A stretch of 64,000 bases of DNA from Shewanella phaeophyticola (GCF_025398315.1 NZ_JAODOQ010000001.1:2852001-2916000), one strand, 5' to 3'. Numbered from the stretch's first letter, positions 31,490-40,314 are shown. Notes: generated by a model not told the origin, from the letters alone. A program made the numbers and translations.

Positions 31490-32811
31490 GTTATTAGGCT
31501 CACTTAAAGTTCGCATTGTGGTCAGTGCGTTACTGCTTATTTTGGGATTATTGCCCATCATTGGCATTACCGTTAATAATGCCTTTGAAACTCAAATTAA
31601 CGTTGCCGCCAAAAATCAATTAAAAGCTTACGTGTATTCAGTGTTAGCCATGGCAGAAGTGGAAAACGATGAATTACTCATGCCTGAGCATCTGCTCGAG
31701 AATCAATTTAATGTTATCGGCTCCGGACTTTATGCACTGATTACCACTAAAGATAACCAATTATTATGGAGCTCTAATTCGTTTTTAGGCTTAAATACCC
31801 CAATCAACTTACCCAAACCTGCAACAGGAAGAAACAGTTACGCCAGCTTGTTAATTAATGAACAACCGCAATTAATTTACAGTTACAGTGTCAGTTTCGC
31901 CACCAGCGAACACCCTTTTACCATGACACTGCACATCATTAAAAACCAGCAAGAATACCAACAACAAATTAGTCAATTTTCAAAGACGTTATGGACTATG
32001 GTTATTGATCTTAATGGCACTATTATTTAGCGTGCAATTGAGTTGGTTGTTATGGACCTTAAAACCATTAGGCAAGTTCAGTCAGGAACTCAGTGCCGTT
32101 GAGCAAGGTAAGTCGATGCAGCTAAGCACCCAATACCCTATAGAGTTGCAAAAGGTGGCGAAGCAGCTTAATACCTTATTGCAAACAGAGCAAAATCAAC
32201 GTAAACGCTACCGAAATGCCCTTGCCGATTTAGCCCATAGTTTAAAAACGCCTTTAGCGGTCATGCAAACTCAAGCTAATTTAAATGACGCATCCCTAGA
32301 GCAAATTAATCGTATTAATCAAATTGTGGCTTATCAATTAAAGCGCGCACAAAGTGCTGCTGGCACGGGTTGGCACCTTGGGGTGAGTGTTGATGACATT
32401 GCCGCACGGTTAGTGCGCACCTTAGGTAAAATTTATCAACAGCAACAGCTGACTATTGACTATCAAGGTGATGCCGACGCGCGTTTTAAAGGTGATGAGT
32501 CAGACTTAACTGAAATGCTCGGTAACGTGTTAGATAATGCCTGCAAAGCGGCCAATAGCCGAGTGTTACTCACGGTTAAGCAATTACCTAACAGTTTACA
32601 CATTTATGTTGAGGACGACGGCGCAGGTGTGCCTAAAGACAAGCAACAACAGATTTTTGAGCGTGGCATGCGTGCAGACACCTACACACAAGGTCATGGG
32701 ATTGGCTTGGCAATTGTGCGTGACTTAGTCGACAGCTACCACGGCACATTAACGGTCGGGCAATCATCCATTTTAGGTGGCGCCAAATTTGAGTTTGCAT
32801 TTACCCATTAA
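31482..32811 (+). CDS. PhoQ-like sensor histidine kinase (one frameshift)
   Basis: The partner kinase, about 443 residues when joined. It has an N-terminal membrane helix (VRIVVSALLLILGLLPIIG), a periplasmic PhoQ-like sensor, and a second helix across the frame break (LILMALLFSVQLSWLLW). Next come HAMP and a dimerisation domain with phospho-acceptor His in LADLAHSLKTPLAV, and the ATPase domain with N box LGNVLDNACKAA, DDGAGVP and GHGIGLAIV. The frame shifts by one base near 32000 in GTTATTGATCTT; both parts read through the expected helix, so an inserted base is likely. It overlaps the regulator gene. Confidence 0.88.
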
Positions 32812-32857
32812 TCAATACCCAGATAATAATCACCAGCTTTTTAAATCCTTTAGTTAA

Positions 32858-32892
32858 CTTTCAGCTTATGTTCATCTTCGGCTGGTTATGAT
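32858..32892 (+). promoter_or_regulatory. PhoP-like box and -10 for the DUF3300 gene
   Basis: CTTTCA-GCTTA-TGTTCA, twelve bases, then TATGAT, a good -10. This is the third promoter of the same design. It lies in the short gap after the kinase gene. Confidence 0.72.
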
Positions 32893-32926
32893 GGCTTTAA
32901 CAGTCATCAATGACACTGGAGATAAC

Positions 32927-34426
32927 ATGAAAAAAGCCATTCAAACACCCGCTAAAGCACTTATTGCATTAGCCTTGGTTTGCATGCCATTAGCAAGTGT
33001 GCAAGCCGCACAACCTACCGAATCATCCACTTACAATACAGTCGATGAAGTAGTCAGTGATGCAGAATTAGCACAAATGCTCGCGCCTATTGCGCTATAT
33101 CCAGACAGCCTATTAACGCACATACTGATTGCGTCAACCTACCCGCTTGAAATTGTGCAAGCCAAACGTTGGTTAGCCAGCCAGGGAGAGCGCGATACCA
33201 GCCAAATTATGACCGCAGTAGAGTCACAAGATTGGGACCCAAGCGTGAAAGCCTTGGTGGCCTTTCCTAATGTACTTGAACGCTTAAATGACGATTTAGT
33301 GTGGACGCAAAACCTAGGCGATGCATTTTTACAAGATGAGGGACGCTTACTAGACACCATACAGTCACTAAGACTACAAGCCGATGAAGCGAATAACCTG
33401 GCCGATCTTGAACAAGTTAAAGTGACCCGAGTTGAGCGCAGAATTATTATTGAATCTGTTCGTCCTGAAATTGTGTATGTGCCTTACTATGACAGCCGCA
33501 TTGTTTATGGTAATTGGCGTTGGAACCGATATCCACCAGTGTATTGGCATGCACCTGCTTATGTGCATTACCGCCCAAGTCACAGTGCAATATTTTGGGA
33601 TGCTGGCGTGCGCATTAGCTTTAACTTCTTTTTTAGTGGATTCCATTGGCATGATCGCCGTGTCATCGCGGTACCGGTTCGTAAAAACTACCGTTATTAC
33701 ACGCCACGTAAAATCAGTTACAGCCATGGTGCACAACATTGGCAACACAAACCTAAACATCGTAAAGGCGTGGCTTATCGCAGCCAAGTCGTGAGTAAGC
33801 GTTACAATGGTCATTATGAACAACGTCATAAGCCTGTTAGCTATTCACGTGAGACTAAACGCCAGATGGTTAATGAGCCTCGTAAACAAGTGAGCCACAG
33901 CACTAAGCAAGACAAGCGCAGTGAGCATGCAACGGTAAAGGGCGTCAACCGTAATCAAGTGGTAGAACATCGCAGCACAGCGCTTAAGCGCGAGTTAAGT
34001 CAGCAACGTCAAACCACCACTAAAAGCAAATCGTTTGACCGTAAAACTGAGCCAATGCGTTCGAGCTACAGTAATAAGCGCGATATGGTGAATAACAAAT
34101 CCAAGTATGAGGCAAAACCGGTAACCAATGTGACTCAAAAATCACGACAAGTTGAATCTAAAAAAGCGGCAACTCAAAAAGTGCAACGTGCAGCGAAAGT
34201 AGAAAAAACTCGTCAACCACAAGCCGCTTCGCGAAGTGTCCAGCAAGTGGCAAAACAGCAACGCAGAAGCGAGCCCAAGCAGGTGCGTTCTGTTACTCGA
34301 AGTGCCCCGCAAAAAGCACAACGCTCAAGCAATTCGCAGCGTAGTATGAACAGCCAACAGCGTAGCACCTCATCGAGGCAAGCAGGTCACTCAAGAAGCA
34401 GTAAACCAACCAGAGAAAAACATTAG
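32927..34426 (+). CDS. DUF3300 exported protein with long basic tail
   Basis: A 499-aa protein. The start MKKAIQTPAKALIAL has GGAG upstream and a signal peptide ending VQA-AQPTE; an earlier start would mask it. Residues about 40-260 form the DUF3300 domain (LAPIALYPDSLLTHILIAST, WDPSVKALVAFPNVLERL, PEIVYVPYYDSRIVYG), rich in Tyr, Trp and His. The last 200 residues are low-complexity and strongly basic (Arg, Lys, Gln, Ser), perhaps binding peptidoglycan or nucleic acid. It follows the PepSY-regulator-kinase operon and has its own PhoP-like box. Function is unknown. Confidence 0.85.
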   Translation: MKKAIQTPAKALIALALVCMPLASVQAAQPTESSTYNTVDEVVSDAELAQMLAPIALYPDSLLTHILIASTYPLEIVQAKRWLASQGERDTSQIMTAVESQDWDPSVKALVAFPNVLERLNDDLVWTQNLGDAFLQDEGRLLDTIQSLRLQADEANNLADLEQVKVTRVERRIIIESVRPEIVYVPYYDSRIVYGNWRWNRYPPVYWHAPAYVHYRPSHSAIFWDAGVRISFNFFFSGFHWHDRRVIAVPVRKNYRYYTPRKISYSHGAQHWQHKPKHRKGVAYRSQVVSKRYNGHYEQRHKPVSYSRETKRQMVNEPRKQVSHSTKQDKRSEHATVKGVNRNQVVEHRSTALKRELSQQRQTTTKSKSFDRKTEPMRSSYSNKRDMVNNKSKYEAKPVTNVTQKSRQVESKKAATQKVQRAAKVEKTRQPQAASRSVQQVAKQQRRSEPKQVRSVTRSAPQKAQRSSNSQRSMNSQQRSTSSRQAGHSRSSKPTREKH

Positions 34427-34438
34427 GACCGCAAAATA

Positions 34439-34476
34439 TAAACAGCATGAGTTTGAGCTTATGCTGTTTTTATTTT
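34439..34476 (+). terminator. Terminator after the DUF3300 gene
   Basis: Stem AAACAGCAT / ATGCTGTTT with a 12-base loop, followed by a T-rich tract. Confidence 0.75.
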
Positions 34477-34505
34477 TAGTCTCTAAGCATGTTATGCCAA
34501 TCAGT

Positions 34506-35906
34506 TTATGAGATGTCAGGTAAGCTGATACATACCGATAATCCCTGCGGCTCAATACGGCGAAGACTCAACTCACCTTGATGTAAACTAATAATATGTT
34601 GGCAAATCGACAACCCTAACCCAGCCCCTTGAGAAGCATTTTCGTCGACCCGGTAAAAACGGTTTTGGGCTAAACTAATTTGCTCATCTGTCATACCACA
34701 GCCCTGATCGCTCACATAAATGTTGATACCCGCATGGGTTTGCTCCGCACGCACAGTAATAACTGAGTCTACAGGGCTATATTTACAGGCATTTTCAATG
34801 ACGTTTTTTAGCACTAACTCCAAATAAAATGGGTCGGCATTAACGGTTAACTCATTGGGAATATCAATGTGCCATTGGTAATCAGCAATTAAATGCAATA
34901 ATTGATTAATCACATTATCGATAATCGCTTGGAGTTGACAATGTTGACGATTTAAGACATCTATCGCATCAACCCGTGACAGCAATAACAGCTGCTCTAC
35001 CGTGTGACTAATACGGTTAACCCCGCCATCAATAGCATTAATATATGGTAAGGTTGCTTGTTGAACCACCTCTCCATGAGCCGACAACTCATCACTTAAT
35101 CCATCACTATGAAGCTTGATAATAGCTAATGGGGTTTTTAGCTCGTGAGCGGCATCGGCACTAAATCGCCGCTCCCGAGCAAGGGTCTCGTTAATGCGCT
35201 GTAGATAGTTATTGAGCGCTTTTTGGGTTGAGCCTAATTCTGTTGGTAAGGCGTAATTAATTGGAGTTAAATCTTGGGCTGAACGATTAGCGAGGTTTCG
35301 CTCAAGTAATTTCACGGGCTTAAACAAATAGTAAGTCACCAATAGCATAATTAGCATCATCACAGGGGTGATGAGTAAAGGCGCTCGCCATGAGTTGTTA
35401 ATGATCATCGACACAATTTCTTGGCGAACATCATCGCGTTGCGCGGTAATAATCCACACTTGTTTAGGCTGAGAGAAAAAGCTGTACACATGCCATAATT
35501 TACCGCCAACAATACGGGTGTCATAGCCTTGAGTAAAGTGGGTCAATAATTGCTCGCCAGAGCTATCAGAATACGCCAATAGTTGCCCTTGCTCTGACAA
35601 TAATTGAAACGATAATTTGTGTTCATATGACAAGGTGACAGCGTTGGCTTTCTCGGCCAAGGTTTCAATTTGCGAGTCAGCAACATGAAATAGCACCGGC
35701 TGTTTGATGAGAGCATCGAGTTGCGATGAGGTGAGCTGATTAACATAAAATTGCTCGAGCACTTTAGCTGTTTGTACCATTTGGGCATCAAACAGTTCTT
35801 CGACTTCATGGGTTGCATCACGATTACTTAATATGCTCGAAAATGTCACCGTCAACACAATACCAACAAGCATCAATAAACTTAACAATAATCGTAATGA
35901 AAACAT
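34506..35906 (-). CDS. QseC-like sensor histidine kinase
   Basis: A 466-aa kinase. It has an N-terminal helix (LRLLLSLLMLVGIVLTV), a periplasmic sensor of about 130 residues and a second helix (LLITPVMMLIMLLVTYYLFK). HAMP is followed by a dimerisation domain with His in FSADAAHELKTPLAI and an ATPase domain (VLKNVIENACKYSP, DQGCGMT, GAGLGLSIC). It is the last gene of the minus-strand cluster and pairs with the regulator just upstream, 37 bases away. It resembles QseC and PmrB. The signal is unknown; the context suggests redox or flavin-linked envelope state. Confidence 0.92.
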   Translation of the reverse strand: MFSLRLLLSLLMLVGIVLTVTFSSILSNRDATHEVEELFDAQMVQTAKVLEQFYVNQLTSSQLDALIKQPVLFHVADSQIETLAEKANAVTLSYEHKLSFQLLSEQGQLLAYSDSSGEQLLTHFTQGYDTRIVGGKLWHVYSFFSQPKQVWIITAQRDDVRQEIVSMIINNSWRAPLLITPVMMLIMLLVTYYLFKPVKLLERNLANRSAQDLTPINYALPTELGSTQKALNNYLQRINETLARERRFSADAAHELKTPLAIIKLHSDGLSDELSAHGEVVQQATLPYINAIDGGVNRISHTVEQLLLLSRVDAIDVLNRQHCQLQAIIDNVINQLLHLIADYQWHIDIPNELTVNADPFYLELVLKNVIENACKYSPVDSVITVRAEQTHAGINIYVSDQGCGMTDEQISLAQNRFYRVDENASQGAGLGLSICQHIISLHQGELSLRRIEPQGLSVCISLPDIS

Positions 35907-35943
35907 AATACCCTTATCTACACCGCAGTATGGCGACCAATGA

Positions 35944-36603
35944 CTATAGCGTTTCAGTTAAAATATAACCGATACCCCGCACGGTTTTAATTAATTCAGT
36001 TGCAGTTTTTTTACGTAAATGATGAATGTGCACCTCAATCGAGTTACTGCCGACTTCATCCCAGCCGTAAGTTAACTGTTCCAATTGATTACGCGTTAAT
36101 ACGCGCCCGGCAGACTGAGCAAACTCCAGCAACACTTGGTATTCACGGCGCGATAATGACACCAATTCACCACGAAAATGCACCTCGCAACGAGTAAAGT
36201 CGATATTGAGCGCGCCATAACTAAATTGATTATTGTCGAGCCCATACTGGCGTCTAATAATTGCCCGTAACCTGGCAATAAGCTCTCTAACATCAAAGGG
36301 TTTACTTAAATAGTCATCAGCCCCAATGTCCAGGCAATCGAGGCGGGTATCAAAATCAGTATTGGCCGTTAACACAATAATGGGCAAGGATACACCAGAG
36401 CGGCGCCACAGTTTGAGCAAATCAGCACCATTACCGTCAGGTAAACCTAAATCTAAAATGATTGCGCTAAAGTCTTCATTATCAAGTGCCACTTGTGCTT
36501 GTTTATAGGAAGGTAAATGGTCAACTTGAATGCCTTCTTTAGCCAAGCTCAATTCCACGCCTTGAGCCAGTAACTTATTATCTTCAACCAGCAATACTCG
36601 CAT
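35944..36603 (-). CDS. QseB/PmrA-like response regulator
   Basis: A 219-aa OmpR-family regulator: receiver domain with EDN acidic pocket, Asp51 in IILDLGLPDG and LSKPFD, then a winged helix (VSLSRREYQVLLEFAQ, NSIEVHIHHLRKK, VRGIGYIL). Only two bases separate it from apbE, so it is in the operon. A CTTAA-N6-CTTAA box, the PmrA/QseB recognition pattern, lies before tlpA at the head of the operon, which implies autoregulation of the whole flavin cluster. Confidence 0.92.
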   Translation of the reverse strand: MRVLLVEDNKLLAQGVELSLAKEGIQVDHLPSYKQAQVALDNEDFSAIILDLGLPDGNGADLLKLWRRSGVSLPIIVLTANTDFDTRLDCLDIGADDYLSKPFDVRELIARLRAIIRRQYGLDNNQFSYGALNIDFTRCEVHFRGELVSLSRREYQVLLEFAQSAGRVLTRNQLEQLTYGWDEVGSNSIEVHIHHLRKKTATELIKTVRGIGYILTETL

Positions 36604-36605
36604 TT

Positions 36606-37520
36606 TTACCCTCGAAAGACTTTAAAATCGACACCCTGTAGCTGCAAAAAGGCTTCAGCATCTGACCCTTTTAACATTGACATAGTGGCTAACATACCGG
36701 CCATCACGCAATTGGGCGCAAGCACGGTAACCGATAAGGGCGCCTGCTCAACAGGATAGCCAGTTTTGGGATTAATAATATGGCCGTAGCGCTTGCCATC
36801 CACCTCAATGTAACGGCGAGTTGTTCCGCTAGTGGCTAACGCCCCCTGGCGTATGGTTAACAGCGCCGCGGCATTATCTAATTGTTGCGGATTTTCAATC
36901 CCGACCTGCCAACCATCGTTTTTGGTGATCGGGCAAGCAATATCGCCCCCAAAGTTAACCAACACAGAGTAATCCGGCCATTGTTTAGCGATCATTTGCG
37001 CCGTTTTATCAACCGCATACTCTTTACCTATGCCGCCCAAATCAATACTCATGCCTGAGGGTAAATACACATGGCTGTCGCTAAGGGTCATTTGCGATAA
37101 CCCCACATGTTTTATAGCCTGCTCGATATCGCGATGTTCCGGTACACTGTGCTTACCGTCAAAACGCCATAATGACATTAACGGGCAGGCACTAATGTCA
37201 AAGGCGCCGCCACTCAATTGATAACATTGTTGTGCAAATTGCAATAAGTGCACAGTTTCGGCATCAATGGGTTTTGCCACCCCGTTTGCATGATTTACAT
37301 GCCATATTAAATTGCCTTCAATAAAACGACTAAATTTTTGTTCAATACGCTTAGCTTCTTGAAATGCTAGTTGCAGCATTTGCTCGGCAATATGTTGATC
37401 ATCTACTGCCATCAACACTTCACAGGGGCTTGCCATCGCCCTAAACGAACCTAAAAAGCCCCACTCGCGGGGCTGTAAGCTTATGTTGTTTGCCTGTGGA
37501 TTTGACAAATTAGCGACCAT
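36606..37520 (-). CDS. apbE: ApbE-type FAD:protein FMN transferase, without signal peptide
   Basis: ApbE transfers FMN from FAD to a Thr or Ser in target proteins. The 304-aa protein has FSRFIEGNLIWHVN, the core SIDLGGIGKEYAVDK and the FAD/metal loop TSGTTRRYIEVDGK followed by GHIINPKTGYPV. Typical ApbE proteins are exported lipoproteins. Here the N-terminus MVANLSNPQANN has no signal peptide or lipobox, and an in-frame stop lies just upstream, so a longer start is impossible. It may therefore modify its target before export. Between the DUF3570 gene and the response regulator; the neighbour's DSLTGAS motif is the obvious target. Confidence 0.9.
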   Translation of the reverse strand: MVANLSNPQANNISLQPREWGFLGSFRAMASPCEVLMAVDDQHIAEQMLQLAFQEAKRIEQKFSRFIEGNLIWHVNHANGVAKPIDAETVHLLQFAQQCYQLSGGAFDISACPLMSLWRFDGKHSVPEHRDIEQAIKHVGLSQMTLSDSHVYLPSGMSIDLGGIGKEYAVDKTAQMIAKQWPDYSVLVNFGGDIACPITKNDGWQVGIENPQQLDNAAALLTIRQGALATSGTTRRYIEVDGKRYGHIINPKTGYPVEQAPLSVTVLAPNCVMAGMLATMSMLKGSDAEAFLQLQGVDFKVFRG

Positions 37521-37598
37521 AAGACTCTCGGTTTATAGCAGCAGGCCATTATTACTCATGCAATAATGGCCTACGACTCTGATTACATTAGACCCACA

Positions 37599-38894
37599 TT
37601 AAAACGAATAACTGACTTGAGCAACAATCGCTTTCACTGACGGGAATAAATCATAGCTTTGCAATTGCCCCGGGATTTCAGTGCCGTTGTTGTCGGGGTT
37701 TTGTTGATAATACTCAAGACGATATGTCATCTCGTGGCCACCCGATAAACGCTGACCAAATTTAAGCCCAATGGTATATGCCGTCATATCACCTATGCGG
37801 TAATCGGCACTGGCATATTCAGGTAATGCATCGCCGGCCATTAAGAAAGGTTGATAGAACTCAGCCGCTTGCTGTTGGTAGTAACGCAAGTGCAACTGCC
37901 CATAAAAACTCGGGCCAAAGTAATACCGATAATGCGTTTCTAACGTATGTGAGGTAATGTCCCAGTCATCAGTACTGTAACGATATGAGAAATCCACTAC
38001 GCCTGAGTCAAGCGCGCCTTTCGTCATTAAAAACACACTGTGCTTTAGGCGAGAGTCTGGACGGTTCTCATAACGATAGTCCTGGGTTAATCCATTAACA
38101 TCTACTTCGCTTAAGATTTTATAAGGGTCGGTCATGTAACCCGACACACTCGACAAACCGTAATTAGCTTGCATCAACCAGTTACGGTTTAGGATCTGAG
38201 TCACACCTACCATCACATCCATCGTTTGTTTGGTATCATCACCGTCTAAACGGGTTTGATCAAACGCAGCTTGATACTCTGCATCACTGTTATATTCGGT
38301 GCGAAAGACCATTTCAGACAACGCCACAGGGCGGCCACCAACAGGGTCAACAACGTCATTAGTAAATGCGCCCGACAACGCGAGTGTAGTGTTGTTTTTG
38401 TTAAAACTACGTTCTATCCCGGCGTTTAACCCCATTGATAAATAATCAAACTCTTTAGAGGCATAGATGCCAACATTGCCGGTCCAATCTTGATTTAAGA
38501 TCTCTTGCCAATTGGCGCTTAACTGTACGCGAGTATCATGAAAAGTATCGTCAAGCGGCGTGTCACCCGCGTTAACTGTGTACTCGCCTTTGCCTGAAGG
38601 ACGGGTAAATGTTTGACTTTGCGCTTGAGCAACCGCACCTGATGCAGAGGCACCGGTTAAGCTATCAACCACAATCTTTAGGTCTAACAATGACGAATCG
38701 CCAAAGGCTTTTTGTACATTGCCTATCGCCTCAGCGGCTTGTACGCGGTCTTGTTCACCGTAATACATAATGGCAGCATCGACTTTCCAATCATCATTAG
38801 CAGGCACGGTTTCTGCCGCTTGGCTTTGGCCAATAAGACTACAACTGGCTAGCGCCAATGCACTAGCAATACTATGTGTTGACGTTAGTTGCAT
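37599..38894 (-). CDS. DUF3570 outer-membrane protein with ApbE flavinylation motif
   Basis: A 431-aa exported protein. The signal peptide ends QSQA-AETV. Residues about 35-45 and 110-431 form a beta-barrel of alternating aromatic strands ending VAQVSYSF with C-terminal Phe. Near the N-terminus, residues 77-83 read DSLTGAS, a match to the ApbE acceptor pattern D-x-x-[ST]-G-A-[ST]; Thr80 would carry FMN. The start codon overlaps the DUF4266 stop, and ApbE follows. The family is known from ApbE clusters, but its function is not settled. I infer an outer-membrane flavoprotein in extracytoplasmic electron transfer. Confidence 0.85.
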   Translation of the reverse strand: MQLTSTHSIASALALASCSLIGQSQAAETVPANDDWKVDAAIMYYGEQDRVQAAEAIGNVQKAFGDSSLLDLKIVVDSLTGASASGAVAQAQSQTFTRPSGKGEYTVNAGDTPLDDTFHDTRVQLSANWQEILNQDWTGNVGIYASKEFDYLSMGLNAGIERSFNKNNTTLALSGAFTNDVVDPVGGRPVALSEMVFRTEYNSDAEYQAAFDQTRLDGDDTKQTMDVMVGVTQILNRNWLMQANYGLSSVSGYMTDPYKILSEVDVNGLTQDYRYENRPDSRLKHSVFLMTKGALDSGVVDFSYRYSTDDWDITSHTLETHYRYYFGPSFYGQLHLRYYQQQAAEFYQPFLMAGDALPEYASADYRIGDMTAYTIGLKFGQRLSGGHEMTYRLEYYQQNPDNNGTEIPGQLQSYDLFPSVKAIVAQVSYSF

Positions 38895-39124
38895 CCACAA
38901 CCTCCACCGGCTAATGAGCGACCACCACTGGTGCCTTCTTTACTGAAATAAATGTGATCATCTAGTGCTAAATCCAGCTTCTCACTGTTCAGCGCCATGT
39001 CTTCACGGGCAAATTGATCTTTTTCCCATGGCTGCACACCTAAACTCGAACACCCCAGCAAACTGCTGGCAATCGCTAATGCCAACGCTGTTTTAATTAA
39101 AGGCTTATAAAGCACATTACTCAT
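38885..39124 (-). CDS. DUF4266 small lipoprotein with Cys-Gly-Cys end
   Basis: A 79-aa precursor. The start MSNVLYKPLIKTA gives a signal peptide with lipobox LLGC, so the mature lipoprotein is about 54 residues. It ends SGGRSLAGGGCGCN, a glycine-rich tail with two Cys one residue apart, the DUF4266 signature. The ATG overlaps the tlpA stop by eight bases and its stop overlaps the DUF3570 start, so tlpA, DUF4266 and DUF3570 are tightly coupled. The thiol pair could be a substrate of the TlpA protein or bind a metal; this is inference. Confidence 0.88.
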   Translation of the reverse strand: MSNVLYKPLIKTALALAIASSLLGCSSLGVQPWEKDQFAREDMALNSEKLDLALDDHIYFSKEGTSGGRSLAGGGCGCN

Positions 39125-39632
39125 GTGATGACTCCTGTAACAACATTTGAATTTCTTGCTCATAAGCAGGTATGTTTTCTTGATAAAATCCCACATGAGT
39201 CTGTACCAGTTGTCCTTGGCGATTAAACAAGAAGCTGCTTGGCATGCCCTGCAAATCATAGGCTTTAGCAACATCACCTTCGGGGTTAAAAACAAGATTA
39301 AAATGGGCTGGCAATTGAGCGAGAAACTCATGAGCAAGTGCTGTATCAACATCTAAATTAATCGCAACAACCTCTAGGCCTTGCTGTTGATATTTTGCAT
39401 GCATGGCATTCATCCATGGAAATGACTTACGACATGGTCCACACCAAGAAGCCCAAAAATCAACATAAACCACCTTGCCAACATATTGCTGCAAACTAAC
39501 CGATTGACCTTGAGCGTTTAACACTGAGTGTTCTAAAGATGGCGCGGCATAAGCTGCTGTGCTTAGACTCAGTGCCACACTAAATAGGGTAAAACTGAAT
39601 TTATTTGTGAGAGAAAATAACTTTTTAGACAT
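39117..39632 (-). CDS. TlpA-like periplasmic thiol-disulfide oxidoreductase
   Basis: A 171-aa thioredoxin-fold protein: signal peptide ending AAYA-APSLE, active site WASWCGPCRKSFPWM and the cis-Pro region LQGMPSSFLFNRQG. TlpA/ResA-type proteins reduce or shuffle disulfides in the periplasm. It is the first gene of the cluster and overlaps the DUF4266 lipoprotein, whose Cys-Gly-Cys tail is a possible partner. A PmrA-like box precedes it. Confidence 0.92.
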   Translation of the reverse strand: MSKKLFSLTNKFSFTLFSVALSLSTAAYAAPSLEHSVLNAQGQSVSLQQYVGKVVYVDFWASWCGPCRKSFPWMNAMHAKYQQQGLEVVAINLDVDTALAHEFLAQLPAHFNLVFNPEGDVAKAYDLQGMPSSFLFNRQGQLVQTHVGFYQENIPAYEQEIQMLLQESSHE

Positions 39633-39679
39633 TATATTTTCACCTTATGAGTTGATAAGTTACACACTAGGTTACCAAT

Positions 39680-39696
39680 CTTAAGGTTTACTTAAG
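39680..39696 (-). promoter_or_regulatory. PmrA/QseB-type box before tlpA
   Basis: CTTAAG-GTTTA-CTTAAG fits the CTTAA-N6-CTTAA pattern recognised by PmrA/QseB-class regulators. It lies about 48 bases before the tlpA start, in the gap after cytochrome b561. A third CTTAAA half-site lies a few bases further upstream. Confidence 0.65.
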
Positions 39697-39747
39697 CTAA
39701 AAACAGATTTAAGCATTAATGATAAATTGCCAGTTATGTCATCCGTA

Positions 39748-40314
39748 TTAACCACCAATCATTTTGGATACCATGCCTTTTTCATGAGTTGATTCGGCAA
39801 TGAATATACCGGCCACATGCAAGCTGATAAACGGAATAAAGTACCATAACGCCAATTTATGAATTGTTTCTGCTTGATGCTCTATGGCCTCTGGATCAAA
39901 TTTGAGTAGTAACCCGGTGATCACCGAGATGGTCACACCGGCATAAAACACCCAATACACCCATGCTTGAAATTTTTGCTTCACTGTCGCCAAACTGCTC
40001 AAGGGCGAAGGATAATGCAGGCCAAATTTAGCCATATACACAAAGCGAGCAAACACCAAAACACTTACCGCATAACCAAAGTAAATATGCCATTTAAACA
40101 TCACTCCACGGATCCCTTTTGCAATACTGACCGCTTGTTTATCAGTGATCATGACATCAATATTGGCTAAGCCTTGAGCGATCATGGCAGCCATGTGATT
40201 TTTCTCCATCCAGCCTAAACGTAACAATACGGTTAATAACATCACCAGCATGGTCAGGGCTAATCCCCAATGAAGGAGACGGTGAGCTAATGGGTAATTG
40301 GATTGGCTATACAT
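39748..40314 (-). CDS. Cytochrome b561-family membrane protein
   Basis: A di-haem membrane cytochrome of about 188 aa with four helices. Haem-ligand His residues are seen in the first helix (LAHRLLHWGLAL), in FKWHIYFGYAV and in PFISLHVAGIFIAE. The start MYSQSNY has GAGG upstream. Such proteins pass electrons from quinol or ferredoxin-type donors to periplasmic acceptors. It is co-directional with the tlpA-apbE cluster but separated by the box-bearing gap, so it is probably its own unit that may supply electrons to the flavoprotein system. Confidence 0.88.
   Translation of the reverse strand: MYSQSNYPLAHRLLHWGLALTMLVMLLTVLLRLGWMEKNHMAAMIAQGLANIDVMITDKQAVSIAKGIRGVMFKWHIYFGYAVSVLVFARFVYMAKFGLHYPSPLSSLATVKQKFQAWVYWVFYAGVTISVITGLLLKFDPEAIEHQAETIHKLALWYFIPFISLHVAGIFIAESTHEKGMVSKMIGG

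Noticed and set aside
31482..32811. Histidine kinase split into two separate proteins
   Set aside because: The break falls inside the second membrane helix and both parts complete one standard kinase; one extra base explains it.
33374..33829. Long frames on either strand inside the DUF3300 gene
   Set aside because: Shadows caused by biased codon use in a repetitive, basic coding region.
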